DNA from: Chloroflexota bacterium
GTDB lineage: Bacteria > Chloroflexota > Dehalococcoidia > Bin125
Assembly: GCA_009838915.1 (NCBI GenBank)
Contig: VXQT01000006.1
Location: 41,946 to 105,945, forward strand
Length of the DNA stretch: 64,000 bases
Direction of reading: 5' to 3'
Of the stretch, positions 1-7,815 are shown one piece after another. The notes below the pieces were generated by a model that saw only the letters and a program-made list of their open reading frames with translations, had not been told where the DNA came from and did not search any database. The number at the start of each line of letters is the position of its first letter. Position 1 is the stretch's first letter. A program made the translations under genes and the position numbers.

Positions 1-111
1 GGCCGCGAACACTTGCCAGCCGCGTCGGGCGAGCTCGGTCGCGGCCGCCTTGCCGATGCCGCTGTTGGATCCGGTGATCAGGACCACGGGTGGTGTTGAT
101 TGGTCGTTCAT
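1..111 (-). CDS. Short-chain dehydrogenase/reductase (SDR), N-terminal fragment
   Basis: Only the first 37 codons are inside the window; the rest lies beyond base 1. They carry the classical SDR cofactor loop TGSNSGIGKA right after a beta strand (VVLITG), which binds NAD(P)H. The ATG overlaps the stop codon of the HpnA-like gene (ATGA), so the two are almost certainly co-translated. It is the last visible gene of an HpnG-HpnA-SDR run. The substrate cannot be inferred because the catalytic YxxxK part is missing. Confidence 0.8.
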   Translation of the reverse strand, partial: MNDQSTPPVVLITGSNSGIGKAAATELARRGWQVFAA

Positions 112-1109
112 GGACTGTCTTTCTGAAACCAGGCTGCCGCTTCGTTGAATGTCTCGTCCAAATCGGTCTGCGGCAACTGCAGTTCCTCGATCGCCTTCTG
201 GCAGTCGAAGTATTGCCGCTGGCGGGCGAGCCGGACTCCCGCAATAGTCGCCCGTGGCTGCTGTCTGGTCAAAGCGCTGAGCAGAAACTCATCGATCAGG
301 GCAGCCGCGAAGGCGACAGTTGATGGGAGCGGAATCCGTGGAGGAGACGTGTCCCCCGACAGTGCTGCGCGTTCGATGATCTCTCGCAAGGCCAGATTGC
401 CGTCCTGGTGACCGAGGATGTAGCGCTCCCCGACGCGGCCCATGTTCGCCGCGTTGACGTGACCGATCGCGACGTCCTGAACATGCACGACGTTGAGTCC
501 TGCGCTTCGGATGTAGGCGGGCATGGCGCCGTTGGCGGCGTCGCGAATCAGCCGCCCGGTCGGCGTGGGCTTGAAGTCGAGCGGGCCAATGGGCGCCGTC
601 GGCAAGACGCAGACTGCCGGCAGCGAATCGTCAGCGACCAGTTCGTGGACGAGTCGTTCGCTGAGAATCTTGGTCTCCTCGTAAGGTCCCGGCGCGCCCT
701 TGACCTGCGCCCACTGACGCTCGTCGGCCGGTCGGGAGGGTTCGCTCGGCGGTCCGACGGCTGCGACGGAAGAGGTGTGGACCACTCGATCGACCTGTGC
801 TCGCAGGGCGGCGTGCATCAGCTGCCTCGTGCCGTCGACGTTGACGCGATGGGCATCGCGTCTCGCCCGACGGCTGAGGTCGTAGCGGGCGGCGACGTTG
901 AACAGGGTGTCGATGCCGGCCAGGGCGTGTTCGATGGACGACGTGTTGGTCAGGTCGCCGTGGACAATCTCAACGGGCAAGCCTGCGAGGCTGCGTTGGT
1001 CGCTGCCCTGACGCACCATTGCCCGGACTTCAGCGCCAGCGCCGAGCGCGGCGCGCACCACGTGGGCGCCGATGAAGCCGTTGGCGCCGGTGACCAGGGC
1101 GCGGTTCAC
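108..1109 (-). CDS. hpnA: NAD-dependent epimerase/dehydratase, HpnA-like
   Basis: This 333-residue extended SDR has the GxxGxxG loop at residues 8-14 (TGANGFIG), a Ser pair near 113 and a catalytic YxxxK at 143-147 (YEETK). The N-terminal third closely resembles the hopanoid-associated sugar epimerase family: a VRQGSD segment, then a GDL motif, then NVAARYDLSRR. The next gene upstream is an HpnG-like nucleosidase 6 bp away, and HpnH lies 2.4 kb off, so a role in hopanoid side-chain modification fits. The exact reaction of HpnA is not established. A generic NAD-dependent epimerase is the alternative. Confidence 0.75.
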   Translation of the reverse strand: MNRALVTGANGFIGAHVVRAALGAGAEVRAMVRQGSDQRSLAGLPVEIVHGDLTNTSSIEHALAGIDTLFNVAARYDLSRRARRDAHRVNVDGTRQLMHAALRAQVDRVVHTSSVAAVGPPSEPSRPADERQWAQVKGAPGPYEETKILSERLVHELVADDSLPAVCVLPTAPIGPLDFKPTPTGRLIRDAANGAMPAYIRSAGLNVVHVQDVAIGHVNAANMGRVGERYILGHQDGNLALREIIERAALSGDTSPPRIPLPSTVAFAAALIDEFLLSALTRQQPRATIAGVRLARQRQYFDCQKAIEELQLPQTDLDETFNEAAAWFQKDSP

Positions 1110-1115
1110 AATTCG

Positions 1116-1814
1116 TCAATTGGGAGCGAGACCCGGTATGAGGACAGTTAGTGCGCGCTCGAGCTCTTGCAATGCAGCTCGGCGTTGCAGGCCTAGCTGA
1201 GCCAGTTCGCGAAGGAGGCGAGGCCGCCGTATTGCGCCCATGGCGATATCCATTGCGGTTGGCACGTCGCGCCGCCACTCGCCGAACTCGACTGGAATGT
1301 CGTCGTCCAGGGCATCCAGTACGACCCGCAATGCAATGAATGGCAGGTCCTTGGAGGCGCACACCTCTGCCCATTCGCTGTCTTCCATTTGCACTATCTG
1401 CGCTCCTGTGGCAGCGGCGGCCACTTTTTCGGGCCGGGTAAAGAGCACGTGCGGAGTCGTGATGCTAATCGCCGGACGCCAGTAGAAATCGGTTTGATTG
1501 AGAGTCCACTGAGCTTTCCGGTAGAGCGGGCCTTCGAGATCCCACTGTGCCTGATCAGACTGGCGCACGACCGGCGTGGGAAGAGTCAGCGCCGGGCGAC
1601 GCATGTCGTTCGTTAAGCCTCCCGCCACGCCGACGCTGAGGACCGCCGTGATTTCGCTCGAATCCGTGGTGTCAAACAACTGCTCGGCGGCGTTACGGGC
1701 TCGGACGGGACCAATGCCGCTTGTGATTAGGCGGACCCGTTGCCTTCCGGCGATCGCTGCGCCGGCGCGCGCGGTCTGCGCCTCCCAGGGCAATGCTGTC
1801 GCGACGATCAACAT
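1116..1814 (-). CDS. hpnG: Nucleoside phosphorylase-type hydrolase, HpnG-like
   Basis: The protein (about 232 residues) has the purine nucleoside phosphorylase/MTAN fold signatures: an N-terminal VATALPWEA strand and loop, a central SVGVAGGL motif and a C-terminal VQMEDSEWAEVC segment, matching the family's ME-containing base-binding region. HpnG removes adenine from adenosylhopane to give ribosylhopane. The assignment rests on context: HpnA-like gene 6 bp downstream and HpnH nearby. An upstream in-frame codon would add 19 residues, but they are Cys/Asp-rich and do not match the family, so the ATG at 1814 is preferred. Futalosine or methylthioadenosine nucleosidase is the alternative. Confidence 0.65.
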   Translation of the reverse strand: MLIVATALPWEAQTARAGAAIAGRQRVRLITSGIGPVRARNAAEQLFDTTDSSEITAVLSVGVAGGLTNDMRRPALTLPTPVVRQSDQAQWDLEGPLYRKAQWTLNQTDFYWRPAISITTPHVLFTRPEKVAAAATGAQIVQMEDSEWAEVCASKDLPFIALRVVLDALDDDIPVEFGEWRRDVPTAMDIAMGAIRRPRLLRELAQLGLQRRAALQELERALTVLIPGLAPN

Positions 1815-1901
1815 GCCCAGAGTGTCGCATAGATCAGCGGTTCGGTCGCAGTCGTAAACTGGTCGCAACACCGGTTGCGCACCTGGATACTGGGAGCCTG
1901 C

Positions 1902-2690
1902 ATGACTTACGAGACGCTTCTGTACGAGGTTGAAGACGGCATCTGCACGATCACCCTGAATCGACCCGAGTCGCTCAACGCACTCAACGGAACCATGTTG
2001 AACGAGCTACCGCTGGCGTGCGAGCAGGCTGCTGCCGACGACGAAGTCCGGGTCGTGATCCTGACCGGTGCGGGTCGCCTGTTCTGTGCAGGCGGCGACC
2101 TGAAGGACACGGGACGCGGGGATATCCGCAATCTCGAGCAGAGCATCTATTCGCTGACCAACCAGGAGCGCGCATCGGTGTTGCTTCACCAGATGCCGAA
2201 GCCGACGATCGCGGCGATCAACGGCGGCGCGGCTGGGGCCGGATGCTCGCTCACCCTGGCCTGCGACTTGCGCTACATGTCGACGACGGCCTATCTCTAC
2301 ACCGCCTTTCTCAAGGTCGGATTTTCCGGCGACTTCGGCGGTACCTGGACGCTGCCGCGCCTGGTCGGGATGGGCAAGGCCCGCGAAATGTACCTGCTGC
2401 CCGACCGTGTGCATGCGGAAGAAGCGCTCTCCCTGGGCCTGACCAACGGCGTCTATGACCCTGAAGAGCTAATGCCCAACGTCCTTCAGATCGCAGCGCA
2501 GCTCAGGGACTCCCATCCCGGCGCAATCGCGCAGATCAAGAACAACCTGAACGACGCATTCACGATCCCGCTCTCCGAGGCCGTCCGGCGCGAAGCCGAC
2601 CGGATGCGCCGTGTCGGCGAGAGTGAAGACTCAATCGAAGCACGACGGGCGTTCGTCGAGAAGCGGCGCCCTGTGTTCAAGGGACGGTGA
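1902..2690 (+). CDS. Enoyl-CoA hydratase/isomerase family protein
   Basis: A crotonase-fold protein of 262 residues. It shows the N-terminal ITLNRPESLNAL segment, the CoA-binding loop GRLFCAGGDL, the oxyanion-hole loop NGGAAGAG and the FGGTWTLPRLVG stretch. The usual first catalytic Glu of true hydratases (in a PE motif) is not seen at the expected place, where the sequence reads FLKVGFSGD, so it may be an isomerase or act on an unusual CoA ester. The ATG at 1902 is preceded by GGGAG; an upstream TTG would add nine residues without support. A paralog lies at 46980-47789. Confidence 0.9.
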   Translation: MTYETLLYEVEDGICTITLNRPESLNALNGTMLNELPLACEQAAADDEVRVVILTGAGRLFCAGGDLKDTGRGDIRNLEQSIYSLTNQERASVLLHQMPKPTIAAINGGAAGAGCSLTLACDLRYMSTTAYLYTAFLKVGFSGDFGGTWTLPRLVGMGKAREMYLLPDRVHAEEALSLGLTNGVYDPEELMPNVLQIAAQLRDSHPGAIAQIKNNLNDAFTIPLSEAVRREADRMRRVGESEDSIEARRAFVEKRRPVFKGR

Positions 2691-2733
2691 ATCAACAGGT
2701 CCGCTGAGGCCGACAGTCCGAAAGAGGTGCCCC

Positions 2734-3501
2734 ATGTTGCGAATGCGGCAGATCTGCCTCATTGCTGAAGATCTCGACATGATCGAGGCGCACCTGCGAG
2801 GCGTCTTCGGACTTGAGGTCTGTCACCGTGATCCGGGCGTCGGACGCTTCGGGCTTCACAATTTTCTCATGCCAGTCGGCAACTCGTTCCTCGAGGTCGT
2901 CTCGCCGATGACGCCCGGTACGGCAGGCGGTCGGTTCCTCAGGCGTCGCGGCGGCGACGGCGGTTACATGGTGATCATGCAGTGCGGCGACATCGCTGCG
3001 CGGCGAGCACATGTGGCCAACCTGGGAATCCGACTCATCACGGATTCGGCAAACGATCAGACCGACGGGATCCAGCTCCACCCGAAGGATGTGCCCGGAG
3101 CGATCGCCGAGTTGCGCTGGAACACGGGAGATGACCAGCTTGACGGCCCCTGGAATCCCGCCGGTGATCACTGGCTGCCGGCGAAGCGGGAGCACGTAGT
3201 CACCGCAATGACGGCGGCCGAGCTGCAAAGCGATGACCCGTTCGGTATGGCGGCGCGATGGTCTGAAGTGCTGGAGATCCCGCTCGGTTCGGACGGCGAC
3301 GGCCATCCGACCATCGCGCTGGACGATGCGACGCTGCGCTTCGTCGAGGCGTCCGACGGCCGCGGCGACGGGCTGGGCGGGCTGGACGTGGCGACCGTCG
3401 ACCGCGGACACGTCGTGACGACAGCGCGCCATCACGATCTTGAGGTGTCGGAGGACGAGTCGATGGTGATGCTCTGCGGCATCAGGTTCCGGCTGGTCTA
3501 G
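2734..3501 (+). CDS. VOC/glyoxalase-like domain protein
   Basis: About 255 residues. The N-terminal half (RQICLIAEDLDMIEAHLRGVFGLE) has the typical start of a vicinal-oxygen-chelate module, followed by a strand with a Glu that could bind metal (NSFLEVVSPM). The second half repeats the pattern more weakly, giving the two-module shape of the Glyoxalase_3-like group. Start ATG 2734 follows AAAGAGG by five bases. The stop overlaps that of the convergent hpnH gene by 3-4 bases. It probably shares a transcript with the upstream enoyl-CoA hydratase (43 bp gap). The substrate is unknown. Confidence 0.75.
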   Translation: MLRMRQICLIAEDLDMIEAHLRGVFGLEVCHRDPGVGRFGLHNFLMPVGNSFLEVVSPMTPGTAGGRFLRRRGGDGGYMVIMQCGDIAARRAHVANLGIRLITDSANDQTDGIQLHPKDVPGAIAELRWNTGDDQLDGPWNPAGDHWLPAKREHVVTAMTAAELQSDDPFGMAARWSEVLEIPLGSDGDGHPTIALDDATLRFVEASDGRGDGLGGLDVATVDRGHVVTTARHHDLEVSEDESMVMLCGIRFRLV

Positions 3502-4505
3502 CGAATCGAGCCGACGAAGCTGCGCAGGCCGGCCTTGAGGTTAGTGGTGGCGTCGATCACGGCGGATGCTTCGTACCCGGAGTGGACCATGCAGTCGACG
3601 CACTTGGGGTTGCCCGAGGCGACGCCGTAGTTCTCCCACTCGGTCTCTTCGATTAGTTCCTGCCAGCTCTCCGCGTAGCCCTCATCCATCAGGTAGCAGG
3701 GCCGCTGCCAGCCGAACACGGTGTATGTCGGGTTGCCCCAGGGCGTGCAGTCGTACTCGATTTCTCCTTTGAGGAAATCGAGGAACAGCTCGGAATGGTT
3801 GAACTTCCAGTGTTTGGGAGGGTCGTTGAGGATGTCGCGGAAGAGCTCCTTCGTCTGGTTGCGGGCGAGGAAGTGCTCCTGGTCGGGCGCCTTTTCGTAG
3901 GGGTAGCCGGGGGAGATCATCAGGCCGTCGACGCCGATCTCCATCAGCCTGTCGAACATCGTGCGGATGCGGCCAGGCTGCGCGCCAAGGAAGAAGGTGC
4001 TGTTGGTGGTCACGCGGAACCCGCGCGCTTTGGCGGCTTCGATGGCGCGGATCGCGACATCCCAGACGCCGTCGCGGCAGACGGAATCGTCGTGGTCCTG
4101 TTCGAGTCCATCAACGTGGACCGAGAACGTTAAGTAGGGATTGGGATCGAACTCGGGCAACTTGCGTTCGAGCAGGATGGCGTTGGTGCAGAGGTAGACG
4201 AACTTCTTGCGATCGGTGAAGCCGTTGGCGATCTCGACAATGTCCTGGTGGATCAATGGCTCGCCGCCGGCGATGGCGACCACGGGCGCGCCGCACTCCT
4301 CAACGGCGTCCCAGCATTGCTGGGGCGTGAGGCGGCGGCGGAGGATATCGGTGGGATGCTGAATCTTGCCGCAGCCGGCGCACTCGAGGTTGCACTGCAG
4401 CAGCGGCTCGAGCATCAGGACCAGCGGATAGCGCTCAGTTCGTCGCAGTTGCTGTCCGACGACGTACTTGCCGACCTGGATCGTTTGCTTCAAGGGTGTG
4501 GCCAT
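3498..4505 (-). CDS. hpnH: Radical SAM protein HpnH (adenosylhopane synthase type)
   Basis: The 335-residue protein carries the radical SAM cluster motif CxxxCxxC at C38, C42 and C45 (CNLECAGCGK). It also has GGEPLIH (the SAM GGE motif) and a C-terminal Cys pair region (CVDCMVHSGYEA). Length and motif spacing fit HpnH, which joins the 5'-deoxyadenosyl group to diploptene (hopene) to start the C35 side chain. The product would be processed by the HpnG-like enzyme at 1116-1814. Start ATG 4505 gives the family's usual N terminus; the longer open frame upstream is low-complexity Arg/Ser. It lies 83 bp behind the MocA-like gene. Confidence 0.9.
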   Translation of the reverse strand: MATPLKQTIQVGKYVVGQQLRRTERYPLVLMLEPLLQCNLECAGCGKIQHPTDILRRRLTPQQCWDAVEECGAPVVAIAGGEPLIHQDIVEIANGFTDRKKFVYLCTNAILLERKLPEFDPNPYLTFSVHVDGLEQDHDDSVCRDGVWDVAIRAIEAAKARGFRVTTNSTFFLGAQPGRIRTMFDRLMEIGVDGLMISPGYPYEKAPDQEHFLARNQTKELFRDILNDPPKHWKFNHSELFLDFLKGEIEYDCTPWGNPTYTVFGWQRPCYLMDEGYAESWQELIEETEWENYGVASGNPKCVDCMVHSGYEASAVIDATTNLKAGLRSFVGSIR

Positions 4506-4588
4506 TGAGCGTCCACTCTGGCTTGCGAGGCTGTCGCATCGAACGGCGCCTTGAAGGCGCATGACGATTGGTGCGTACCCGGTGCAGT

Positions 4589-5179
4589 TTAGAGCAGCGT
4601 CAGGGCGTTTTGGTAGGCCTCGTGCGTGTTGAGGTTGAGCGTCACAATCGGATCGTCCACATTGACGAACATTGTGTGCTCCGCATGGCGTCGTCGTACC
4701 TCTCGCAGACCCTCGTGGCGTTCGGTGACGCTCTGCAGTTCGGGCAGCAACGACGCATCGAACAGCGGCGGATGACCGTTGCGCCCGTCGTGTCGCGGAA
4801 CTGCGATACGCGCAGTCGGATTGGATTGCAGCGCCTCGGCCAGACGCGTGACTACCTCGGGCCTGGTCGGTTGATCGACGGAGCTGACGAGCACGGCGTC
4901 CACTGAAGAGGGCACGGCTCGCGCTCCGGCGCGAATCGATGAGGCGCGTCCGGTACTCCATTGTCGATTCGTGGCGATCTGCACGTCGGCGCGAACGGGA
5001 ATCGCGCTGCGGACGCGTTGCTCGTGCGCGCCGAGCACGAGGACGACCGGGCGGCAGCCTGCGGCGAGCAAGGTCTCAACCTGGGCAGTGACCAGCGGGG
5101 TACCGCCCCAATCGAGCAGTTGCTTGGGTCTGCCCATGCGGGCGGATTCACCGGCGGCGAGGAGGATGGCGGCGATCAT
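4589..5179 (-). CDS. MobA/MocA-like nucleotidyltransferase (molybdenum cofactor)
   Basis: The 196-residue protein opens with the nucleotidyltransferase signature LLAAGESARMGRPKQL, in which the LAAG loop and the following Lys bind NTP. A conserved acidic SSVDQPT motif near residue 100 would bind Mg. This resembles MocA (CTP:molybdopterin cytidylyltransferase) more than MobA. Such enzymes supply MCD cofactor to xanthine/CO dehydrogenase-type hydroxylases. The gene starts inside the 3' end of the CO dehydrogenase medium-subunit-like gene (32-base overlap), which supports a shared role. No large molybdenum subunit is in the window. Confidence 0.8.
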   Translation of the reverse strand: MIAAILLAAGESARMGRPKQLLDWGGTPLVTAQVETLLAAGCRPVVLVLGAHEQRVRSAIPVRADVQIATNRQWSTGRASSIRAGARAVPSSVDAVLVSSVDQPTRPEVVTRLAEALQSNPTARIAVPRHDGRNGHPPLFDASLLPELQSVTERHEGLREVRRRHAEHTMFVNVDDPIVTLNLNTHEAYQNALTLL

Positions 5180-5798
5180 GGGGTTGCGCTTCGTCGAACC
5201 GGTCTCGGAGGCGGCGAAACAGTCGCCGGACCGCGTCTTCCACATTGTCCACTGCAAGTGTGTCCGTGAGGTCGCCCACGCCGTACGGTTGCGCCTCGCT
5301 GCGCGCGGTCTGGGCGGCAAGGTCGATCACTCGATCGGAGAGCTGCCGTCCGCGTACGGCGGATTCGATCTGACGGGCGCGGATCGGGTGGGTCGCGACG
5401 CCCGCCAGGACGACGGCGGCGTCGCCGTTGAGCGAGAGTCGGGCGGACGCGCTGAGGTCGGAATTGGCCTTCGCGGCGGCGCTGGCGGTGTGCGCGCCGC
5501 GGGGCATTCGAGGGATGTGTAGGTCGGTCGCCGCGGCGGCGCCTTCCCGGCCGTCGATATCGACGCCGCCGGCTTCGAGCAGCCGCGCGTCGAGGTGCAC
5601 GCTGTCGCCGTCGGTCAGGGCGAGCTGGGCGTCGTGCACGATCAGGGCCGCGGCAAGTCCGTGATGGGCAGAGTCCTCGAGACAGATGCGAATGGTGGTC
5701 ACCGAGTTGGAAAAAGAGAACCAGTCGTTGATCGCGTTGTCGCCATCGCTCTGGAGGTCGAGCACGGAGTAGTTGAGCGGGATGCGCTGCTCGTTCAC
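5148..5798 (-). CDS. Truncated CO/xanthine dehydrogenase FAD-subunit-like protein (C-terminal part only)
   Basis: 216 residues. Residues ~110-200 match the C-terminal domain of CoxM/XDH FAD subunits: a short strand, then VLAGVATHPIRARQIES at 131-146, a helix and DLTDTLAV. Residues 40-100 resemble the second half of the FAD-binding domain, ending in DLHIPRMP. The N-terminal pyrophosphate-binding subdomain is absent. Start GTG 5798 overlaps the iscU stop as GTGA, so the short form appears genuine rather than a start-calling artefact. It sits between IscU and MocA-like genes. It could be a scaffold, an assembly factor or a decayed subunit; FAD binding is doubtful. Confidence 0.6.
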   Translation of the reverse strand: MNEQRIPLNYSVLDLQSDGDNAINDWFSFSNSVTTIRICLEDSAHHGLAAALIVHDAQLALTDGDSVHLDARLLEAGGVDIDGREGAAAATDLHIPRMPRGAHTASAAAKANSDLSASARLSLNGDAAVVLAGVATHPIRARQIESAVRGRQLSDRVIDLAAQTARSEAQPYGVGDLTDTLAVDNVEDAVRRLFRRLRDRFDEAQPHDRRHPPRRR

Positions 5799-6199
5799 GC
5801 GGACAAGCTGGCCGGAGACTGGGATCGGTAGTGGGCGAGCGCCTTCTTCAGCGCGGCGGCGGCGAGCACCGAACAGTGAATCTTGGCCTTGGGCAGCCCG
5901 CCGACGGCGTCGACGAAGTCCTGCCGCCTGAGCCGCGCCGCGTCCTCGATCGTCATCCCGGTAAGCACGACGGTAGCCATGCTGCTGGTGGCGATCGCTG
6001 CCGGGCAGCCGCGGGTCTGGAAGCGGGCCTCGGCGATCTCGTCCGCGTCGATGCGCAGCATGAGCTTCATGTGGTCGCCGCAGACCGGATTGCGGTCTTC
6101 GCCGACTGCGTTGGCGTCGTCGAGCGGCCCCGCGTTGCGGGGATGCTGGAAGTGGTCAATCACGATGTCGCTGTAGGCGCGCAGGTCGTCGTCGGGCAT
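5795..6199 (-). CDS. iscU: Fe-S cluster assembly scaffold, IscU/SufU type
   Basis: The 134-residue protein has the three cluster-ligand cysteines in their usual settings: C40 (NPVCGD, with the conserved Asp42), C65 (RGCPAAIATSS) and C109 (KIHCSVLA). The start is ATG 6199, 9 bp after the M20 peptidase stop, in a tight operon. The long insertion typical of Zn-type SufU is not evident, so the IscU/NifU N-terminal class is the safer label. It would supply clusters for Fe-S enzymes; HpnH, at the end of the same gene run, is one possible client. Confidence 0.92.
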   Translation of the reverse strand: MPDDDLRAYSDIVIDHFQHPRNAGPLDDANAVGEDRNPVCGDHMKLMLRIDADEIAEARFQTRGCPAAIATSSMATVVLTGMTIEDAARLRRQDFVDAVGGLPKAKIHCSVLAAAALKKALAHYRSQSPASLSA

Positions 6200-6208
6200 G
6201 TGATCAGT

Positions 6209-7384
6209 CTACCCAGCGTCCGAGCCGGCCAGAGCGATCAGTGTCCGGGCGATGACGCGCAGCGAGCGCGCGCGATCGGTCGGGTCGAACCACTCGCGGA
6301 TGCTGTGCTGGTTGTCGGAGCGTCCGCCCCAGCTCATGGCAATGGCGGGGATGCCGGCGGCGATTGCGGCGTTAGCGTCGGTCGATGCGGCGATTAGTCG
6401 AGGCTGCAGACCTTCCGCTTCGAGTGCGGTTCGGGCGGCGCGCACCAGGTCGGAGTCGTCCGGCGTTGTGCCGGCGGGGCGATCTCCAATCCTGGTGACG
6501 ATTGGGTCGAGTGCGCCCGCGGCCCGTCGTCGTAGCTCCTTGTCGTGGCCACGCTGGATGATCTCCAGCAGGTCGGCGTCGAGACGCTCAAGTTGGTCGG
6601 GCGACTCGCTGCGCAGGTCGACATCCATCTGGGCGAGCTCGGGGATGGCGTTGACTGTCTCGCCGCCTTGGACGACGCCTACGTTGTAGGTAGTGCGGGG
6701 ACTGCGCGGCAGCCGGATGTCGGCGAGGCGGTCGGATGCGGCGGCGAGCGCGAAGGCCGGGTTGTAGCGGCCGAAGTGCGCCCAGCTGTGGCCGCCGCTG
6801 CTGCGGAAGCGGACGTTGTAGCGGCGGGAGCCGATACCGCGATGCACGATCGCCGAGGCGTCGGAGTGATCGATGGTGATGAACACGCGGGCCGAACGTC
6901 CGAGGCGGGAGTTGCAGAAGTGACGCGCGCCGCGCAGATCACCGCGCCCTTCCTCGCCCACCGTGGCCAGGTAGAGCATGTGCCGCTCCGCCTTGGACCC
7001 GCTTAGCACACGGGCGACTGCAAGTACTGCTGCAAGGCCGGCCGCTGCATCGGAAATGCCCGGCGCGTGGTACTCGCCTTCTGGAACGGCTTCACCGGCT
7101 CGATAAGGATTGGGTTGTCCGGGCCGGGCGACGGCTACGGGCTGATCGGCTCCGAACACAGTGTCGAGGTGCGCGCTGAGCACGATGGGGTTGTTGACGG
7201 GGTCGGGATGCTGGGCAATCAGATTGCCGACTTCGTCTTGCTGGACGGAGAGACCGATGGCGGCCAGGCGGCGCTGGACCTCGTCCGCGCGATCCTGCTC
7301 CATGGCGGTCGGTGCGGGGATCTCGCAGATCGCGATCTGCTCCTCCAGGATCGCGTCCGCCTGCTGGTCAAATCCGGCGAGCAT
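6209..7384 (-). CDS. M20 family metallopeptidase/deacylase
   Basis: 391 residues with the co-catalytic zinc ligands of the M20 family: H72 and D74 (AHLDTVF), D112 (GISDAAAG) and the catalytic and binding pair E144-E145 (VGEEGRGDL). A dimerisation-type insert with GGHSWAHFG follows near residue 200, as in peptidase T/CPG2 relatives, and a late SWGGRSDNQHSIREW carries the last zinc His. The substrate (dipeptide, N-acyl amino acid or carbamoyl compound) cannot be read from sequence. The start codon overlaps the peroxiredoxin stop by one base (TAATG), showing translational coupling. Confidence 0.88.
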   Translation of the reverse strand: MLAGFDQQADAILEEQIAICEIPAPTAMEQDRADEVQRRLAAIGLSVQQDEVGNLIAQHPDPVNNPIVLSAHLDTVFGADQPVAVARPGQPNPYRAGEAVPEGEYHAPGISDAAAGLAAVLAVARVLSGSKAERHMLYLATVGEEGRGDLRGARHFCNSRLGRSARVFITIDHSDASAIVHRGIGSRRYNVRFRSSGGHSWAHFGRYNPAFALAAASDRLADIRLPRSPRTTYNVGVVQGGETVNAIPELAQMDVDLRSESPDQLERLDADLLEIIQRGHDKELRRRAAGALDPIVTRIGDRPAGTTPDDSDLVRAARTALEAEGLQPRLIAASTDANAAIAAGIPAIAMSWGGRSDNQHSIREWFDPTDRARSLRVIARTLIALAGSDAG

Positions 7385-7815
7385 TAGATGTCCAGTCCCA
7401 GGGCCTGGAAGATGCGCTGATAGTCGTCGAGGTTGTTCGGTTGGTAGAAGGGAATCGCAAGTCGGACGACGCCGTCGGCGTCGGCGACGAAGGCGGCCCG
7501 CTGGGCACGCTTGCTCGCCTCGTCGGTGACGCCGAATGCTCCCGCTGCCTCGAGGTCGGGATCGGAGAGCAGCGGAAAGGGCAGCAAGTGCTCGCGTTTG
7601 AACTGTTCCAACACATCGGGCGGGTCGCTTGAGATCGCCACGATCGAGGCGTCGAGTTCGAGGATCATCTCCTCGTCGTCGCGGAAGGCGCAGAGCTGTT
7701 GGGTACAGAGCGGCGTCTCGGCCTCGGTGTAGAACAGCACGAGCAACGGACCCGCGCCGAGATAGCTGCGCAGGTTGAGGCCGGTGTCGGGGAGCTGGTC
7801 GCCGGTTTCGATCAT
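7384..7815 (-). CDS. Peroxiredoxin (AhpC/TSA, PrxQ/Bcp-like)
   Basis: A 143-residue thioredoxin-fold protein. The peroxidatic Cys is C37 in TPLCT and a second Cys is C42 in the same helix (QLCAFRDD), which is the PrxQ/Bcp arrangement for an intrahelical disulfide. The downstream FGVTDEASKRAQRAAFVADADG region matches the family core. It would reduce peroxides using thioredoxin-type donors in the cytoplasm. ATGA overlap with the methyltransferase gene upstream and TAATG overlap with the M20 gene downstream place it inside one operon. Confidence 0.85.
   Translation of the reverse strand: MIETGDQLPDTGLNLRSYLGAGPLLVLFYTEAETPLCTQQLCAFRDDEEMILELDASIVAISSDPPDVLEQFKREHLLPFPLLSDPDLEAAGAFGVTDEASKRAQRAAFVADADGVVRLAIPFYQPNNLDDYQRIFQALGLDI

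Noticed and set aside
4546..4560. GCGCCTT/AAGGCGC hairpin between the MocA-like and hpnH genes
   Set aside because: The loop is only one base and no T-run follows on the coding strand, so a terminator is not supported.
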